A DNA stretch of 64,000 nt from positions 990,999 through 1,054,998 of the forward strand of contig NZ_RCVT01000002.1 in assembly GCF_016107325.1 (NCBI RefSeq). Direction: 5' to 3'. This DNA comes from Sphingomonas sp. MA1305. Lineage in GTDB: Bacteria > Pseudomonadota > Alphaproteobacteria > Sphingomonadales > Sphingomonadaceae. The translations under genes and the position numbers were made by a program. Shown piece after piece: positions 61,886 to 64,000 of the stretch (positions within the stretch are counted from its first letter, which is position 1; every line of letters starts with the position of its first letter). The notes under the pieces were generated by a model that was not told the origin of the DNA, did not search any database, and was given only the letters and a program-made list of their open reading frames with translations.

Positions 61886-61934
61886 GACCTCTTTGCTGGC
61901 ATAGGCGCGCGGTAATTTCCATACGGAGCGGGTG

Positions 61935-61963
61935 AACGTCCACAATTGGGCGTAAGCGGACGT
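61935..61963. repeat. Palindromic repeat, GTCCGC family, copy E
   Basis: AACGTCCACAATTGGGCGTA then AGCGGACGT: an imperfect palindrome with the same central TGGGCG as copies C and D. Confidence 0.65.
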
Positions 61964-61981
61964 AAACGACGCGGTCCCGGA

Positions 61982-62296
61982 CTAGAGCCCCGCCCCCAGT
62001 GTCCAATGCCCGTCGGCATAGCGGATGACTTCAACGGTAAAATTGTGCGACAAACCGCCATGCTCGTACGTGAGAATAATCTCGCATCCTCGGCCTACTG
62101 CTGAGATGAAGCGCTGTTGCGGCGGCGAGTCTGGGAACACCACGTCGCCCCCCCGGAATGGCGCGTCATGCTCCGCCATAGGCCCGACCGCCGCCAACGC
62201 TTCAGCCGGCAGATCAGCCTTCGAGCGCATCGTCACCTGATGGAACATTGGATAGGGGCAGGTCGCTCCCGCGGCGGCAAGTGCAATGAGGATCAT
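61982..62296 (-). CDS. Small exported protein, unrecognised
   Basis: A 104-residue protein from the ATG at 62296, with a short hydrophobic start (MILIALAAAGATCPYPMF) that may be a weak signal peptide. The rest is polar and ends with strands (EIILTYEHGGLSHNFTVEVI) and a closing YADGHWTLGAGL. No family is known. It lies between repeat copies E and F. Confidence 0.5.
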   Translation of the reverse strand: MILIALAAAGATCPYPMFHQVTMRSKADLPAEALAAVGPMAEHDAPFRGGDVVFPDSPPQQRFISAVGRGCEIILTYEHGGLSHNFTVEVIRYADGHWTLGAGL

Positions 62297-62320
62297 GCTG
62301 TGACTCAAATAAGTTCGCCC

Positions 62321-62346
62321 GACGTCCGCAACTGGGTGGTAGCTGC
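62321..62346. repeat. Palindromic repeat, GTCCGC family, copy F
   Basis: GACGTCCGCAACTGGGTGGT then AGCTGC: the left arm and TGGG are kept, the right arm is degraded. Confidence 0.5.
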
Positions 62347-62497
62347 GCCTGGTGATTGGCTCAGGGGAGGGTGCGGCGATGCCCGTGCAAGCCAAAATCG
62401 GTAAGCACAACGATATATAGGTGACCTCCCGACTAAACTAAAGTTCATCGATTGCTCGATCGGTGACAGTTTGGTGACAGTCAGCTAGCGCCGTCGG

Positions 62498-62719
62498 ATG
62501 AGAAGTTGGCAGGCGCTCCCACGCAGCGCAAAGGTAAAAGTGATCGGTTATGCCGTATCCACGATAAGCGTTGTTTTACTGGCGATTGTGTCTTGGCGCA
62601 GCGCAAGCCGTGACCCGGTTCTCACGATCTGCTTGGTGACAGGCGCGGCGTCATCCATAGCAGGGATGATGATGCGCATGTACTCATATGAGGTGCAAAA
62701 GGAAGAGGAGGCAGGCTGA
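62498..62719 (+). CDS. Small membrane protein
   Basis: A 73-residue protein with two hydrophobic segments (VIGYAVSTISVVLLAIVSW and LTICLVTGAASSIAGMMMRM) and an acidic tail. No family is recognised. The upstream ribosome site is not clear. Confidence 0.45.
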   Translation: MRSWQALPRSAKVKVIGYAVSTISVVLLAIVSWRSASRDPVLTICLVTGAASSIAGMMMRMYSYEVQKEEEAG

Positions 62720-62914
62720 TTGCGCTTTGCGGCCGGCTGCGTTCGATCGCCTGATGTGCAATCGATCGAACGCGCCTTGTCCGTCTTCAGGAGCCAGTTG
62801 CCGGCTTCATTTTTTTCTCCAACATGACGGAGATTTCGTGATCTTATTTGCGGTTCTATAACATATCGCAATTAACGCGTGTACCATACCATTGAGTAAC
62901 ATGCGGGCGTACCT

Positions 62915-63301
62915 ATGGAAGCGGCTTACCACATCAGTGCTGACACGGATCAGTCTTTAATCGTCATTACATTTAAAGACACGTTTTGGGATTACGATAT
63001 CAAGACGAAATTCGTGGGCGACACGGTGAAGGCCATTATGTCGCTGGGATGCAAATTCGGCGATCAGCGCATCATCGTCGACTTACGGAATGCCGTCCTT
63101 CAGAGTCAGTCCACAATCACGTCTTTGCAGAAGTTTCTGAGCGATCCGAGTGGAGGCAAGGTGGCCTTGGTTGCCGAGACGCCAATGGCTCGGATGCAGA
63201 CCAAGCGGTTGCAGGTGCGCGACGGGGTGCAAATGTTTCCCACCATTCCTGAAGCCGAGGAGTGGCTCGGGTTGCATTCGCGTTCGTCCGTTGCAGCTTG
63301 A
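62915..63301 (+). CDS. STAS/SpoIIAA-like small soluble protein
   Basis: A 128-residue soluble protein. It reads as alternating strands and helices (QSLIVITFKDTFWDYDIKTK, IIVDLRNAVLQSQS, GGKVALVAETPMARMQTKRL, then MFPTIPEAEEWLG), a pattern close to the SpoIIAA-like STAS fold, including the closing EAEEWL helix. The usual phosphorylatable Ser of anti-anti-sigma factors is not clear. Function unknown. Its stop abuts the 3' end of the convergent phage-like gene. Confidence 0.6.
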   Translation: MEAAYHISADTDQSLIVITFKDTFWDYDIKTKFVGDTVKAIMSLGCKFGDQRIIVDLRNAVLQSQSTITSLQKFLSDPSGGKVALVAETPMARMQTKRLQVRDGVQMFPTIPEAEEWLGLHSRSSVAA

Positions 63302-63370
63302 TCAAAGACGCCGCCACATCGCAATCAGGCTTGCAGCGAAAGCCACCGTCGTCTTCGCCGCATCGACGGC

Positions 63371-63880
63371 CTAACGACTGTTGCTCGCCAACCTGGAACC
63401 GGCAACGCCTGCTTCCTCGTCGAACCGGCAAACGCTCTCGAACACGTCCCAATAGGGCCGCGGCATGCGGTCCTTCAGCCATTTGAGCTCGTCCAGCGCC
63501 TCCTGCTGCGACATGCCTTCGACCTGATTGTCGACCACGTCTCGGCTGTGATCGACGGCACGAAGCTGGCAGTCGGCTCGGCTCCAGAGCGCCTGGGTGT
63601 GGCGGATTGCGCGCTGCTGCGGCTCGTCGAACAAGCCGGCTGGATCGCGGCCAAACCACTGCTCCACGGCAGTGCCGCCGCGGTTCACCAACACGTTCAC
63701 GACCTTCATTTTCTCGCCAAGCTCGGCGGACAGGTCGACGATCTTGGCCATGGCAAGGTTCGGGATCTGCGCTCCAGGAACGCCGATCGATCGGGCCAGG
63801 TTGCCAGTGCGCTCGGCCTCCGACTTCATTGGCCGGGCACGGCGGATGCGGGCGCTCGGCTTGAGCTTCGGCTTAGGCAT
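63371..63880 (-). CDS. Phage-type hypothetical protein cut by an amber codon
   Basis: A 169-residue soluble protein (MPKPKLKPSARIRRARPMKS at the start, ALDELKWLKDRMPRPYWDVF and CRFDEEAGVAGSRLASNSR at the end). The frame continues after the TAG at 63371-63373 for 22 codons (AVDAAKTTVAFAASLIAMWR plus RL) to a TGA at 63302-63304. The continued part looks like genuine protein, so the natural product was probably about 192 residues and the TAG is a nonsense mutation. Similar proteins occur near phage early genes in my memory. The upstream partial gene overlaps its start by 8 bases. Confidence 0.6.
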   Translation of the reverse strand: MPKPKLKPSARIRRARPMKSEAERTGNLARSIGVPGAQIPNLAMAKIVDLSAELGEKMKVVNVLVNRGGTAVEQWFGRDPAGLFDEPQQRAIRHTQALWSRADCQLRAVDHSRDVVDNQVEGMSQQEALDELKWLKDRMPRPYWDVFESVCRFDEEAGVAGSRLASNSR

Positions 63881-64000
63881 GGACGGGCTCTCCGGCGTGG
63901 GTGCCGACAGGCGGGCCGGGGATCGCCAGGCGCCGGTGTCGCGCGGCGGTTGCGTGGCTCACAGCCCGCGCCTCGTCCTCGACAGTCCTGGCGCGGCCAG
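63873..64000 (-). CDS. 3' end of a gene that continues beyond the window
   Basis: The frame is open from the right window edge to a TAA at 63873-63875 and ends VSHATAARHRRLAIPGPPVG then THAGEPVHA. It overlaps the start of the next gene by 8 bases, consistent with an operon of phage-like genes. Too little is visible for a family call. Confidence 0.45.
   Translation of the reverse strand, partial: GRARTVEDEARAVSHATAARHRRLAIPGPPVGTHAGEPVHA

Noticed and set aside
1..64000. tRNA, rRNA and CRISPR arrays
   Set aside because: I looked for T-arm-like GGTTCGAATCC strings and for regularly spaced direct repeats and found none that fit.

Overview
The window looks like a chromosomal segment of a high-GC alphaproteobacterium of the Sphingomonadaceae, most likely Sphingomonas or a close relative. 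This rests on gene content: a serC-serA-hisZ-purA run, a SciP/DUF1153 regulator, TonB-dependent receptors of the Xanthomonas/Caulobacter type, two PEPxxWA-CTERM proteins, an HWE-type histidine kinase, entericidin, and a LigD/Ku end-joining pair. No rRNA, tRNA or CRISPR array was recognised.

From 1 to about 47 kb the sequence is a dense core chromosome. (1) 0.7-4.9 kb: a metal-type uptake cluster of a His-rich DUF2946 protein, a TonB receptor and a PepSY membrane protein. (2) 5-13 kb: periplasmic trehalase, a shikimate dehydrogenase-like enzyme, a TonB-like protein, prephenate dehydratase, membrane cytochrome c, a LOG-family protein, an extensin-like lipoprotein and a DUF4328 protein. (3) 12.8-18.5 kb: serC, serA, hisZ and purA. 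(4) 19-23.2 kb: a tightly packed minus-strand operon of a J-domain protein, YihY, fabI, a small membrane protein and aroC. (5) 23.7-27.1 kb: an ATP-grasp/alpha-E protein with a transglutaminase. (6) 28.5-32 kb: ligD and ku. (7) 32-36.4 kb: pdxH, a CDF cation transporter, a PhzF enzyme, mnmA and sciP. (8) 36.4-47.3 kb: a minus-strand nutrient block. An ECF sigma factor, a FecR anti-sigma factor and an STN-bearing TonB receptor lead into a pectin methylesterase and a membrane-anchored alpha/beta hydrolase. A second TonB receptor is coupled to a PI-PLC-like enzyme.

From about 47.8 kb to the right edge the sequence is accessory in character, with many tiny proteins, lower coding density and mixed strands. 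It holds two PEPxxWA-CTERM proteins with near-duplicated 3' ends. It also holds a decaying prophage remnant: a DUF1996 protein, a tail-region-like protein, Rz1 nested in a frameshifted Rz, and a frameshifted holin-like gene. A further phage-like gene at the right edge is cut by an amber codon. Three divergent members of a small helical protein family that I do not recognise lie here, as do an HWE histidine kinase with a single-domain response regulator and a run of small membrane proteins separated by an imperfect palindromic repeat family.

Repeats are a theme of the whole window. CCCCTCCCC-type hairpins sit at gene ends and run into the trehalase 3' end, and a related sequence encodes an inter-domain linker of LigD. 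Two long inverted repeats lie between genes. The GTCCGC...TGGG...GCGGAC repeats cluster in 58.4-62.4 kb.
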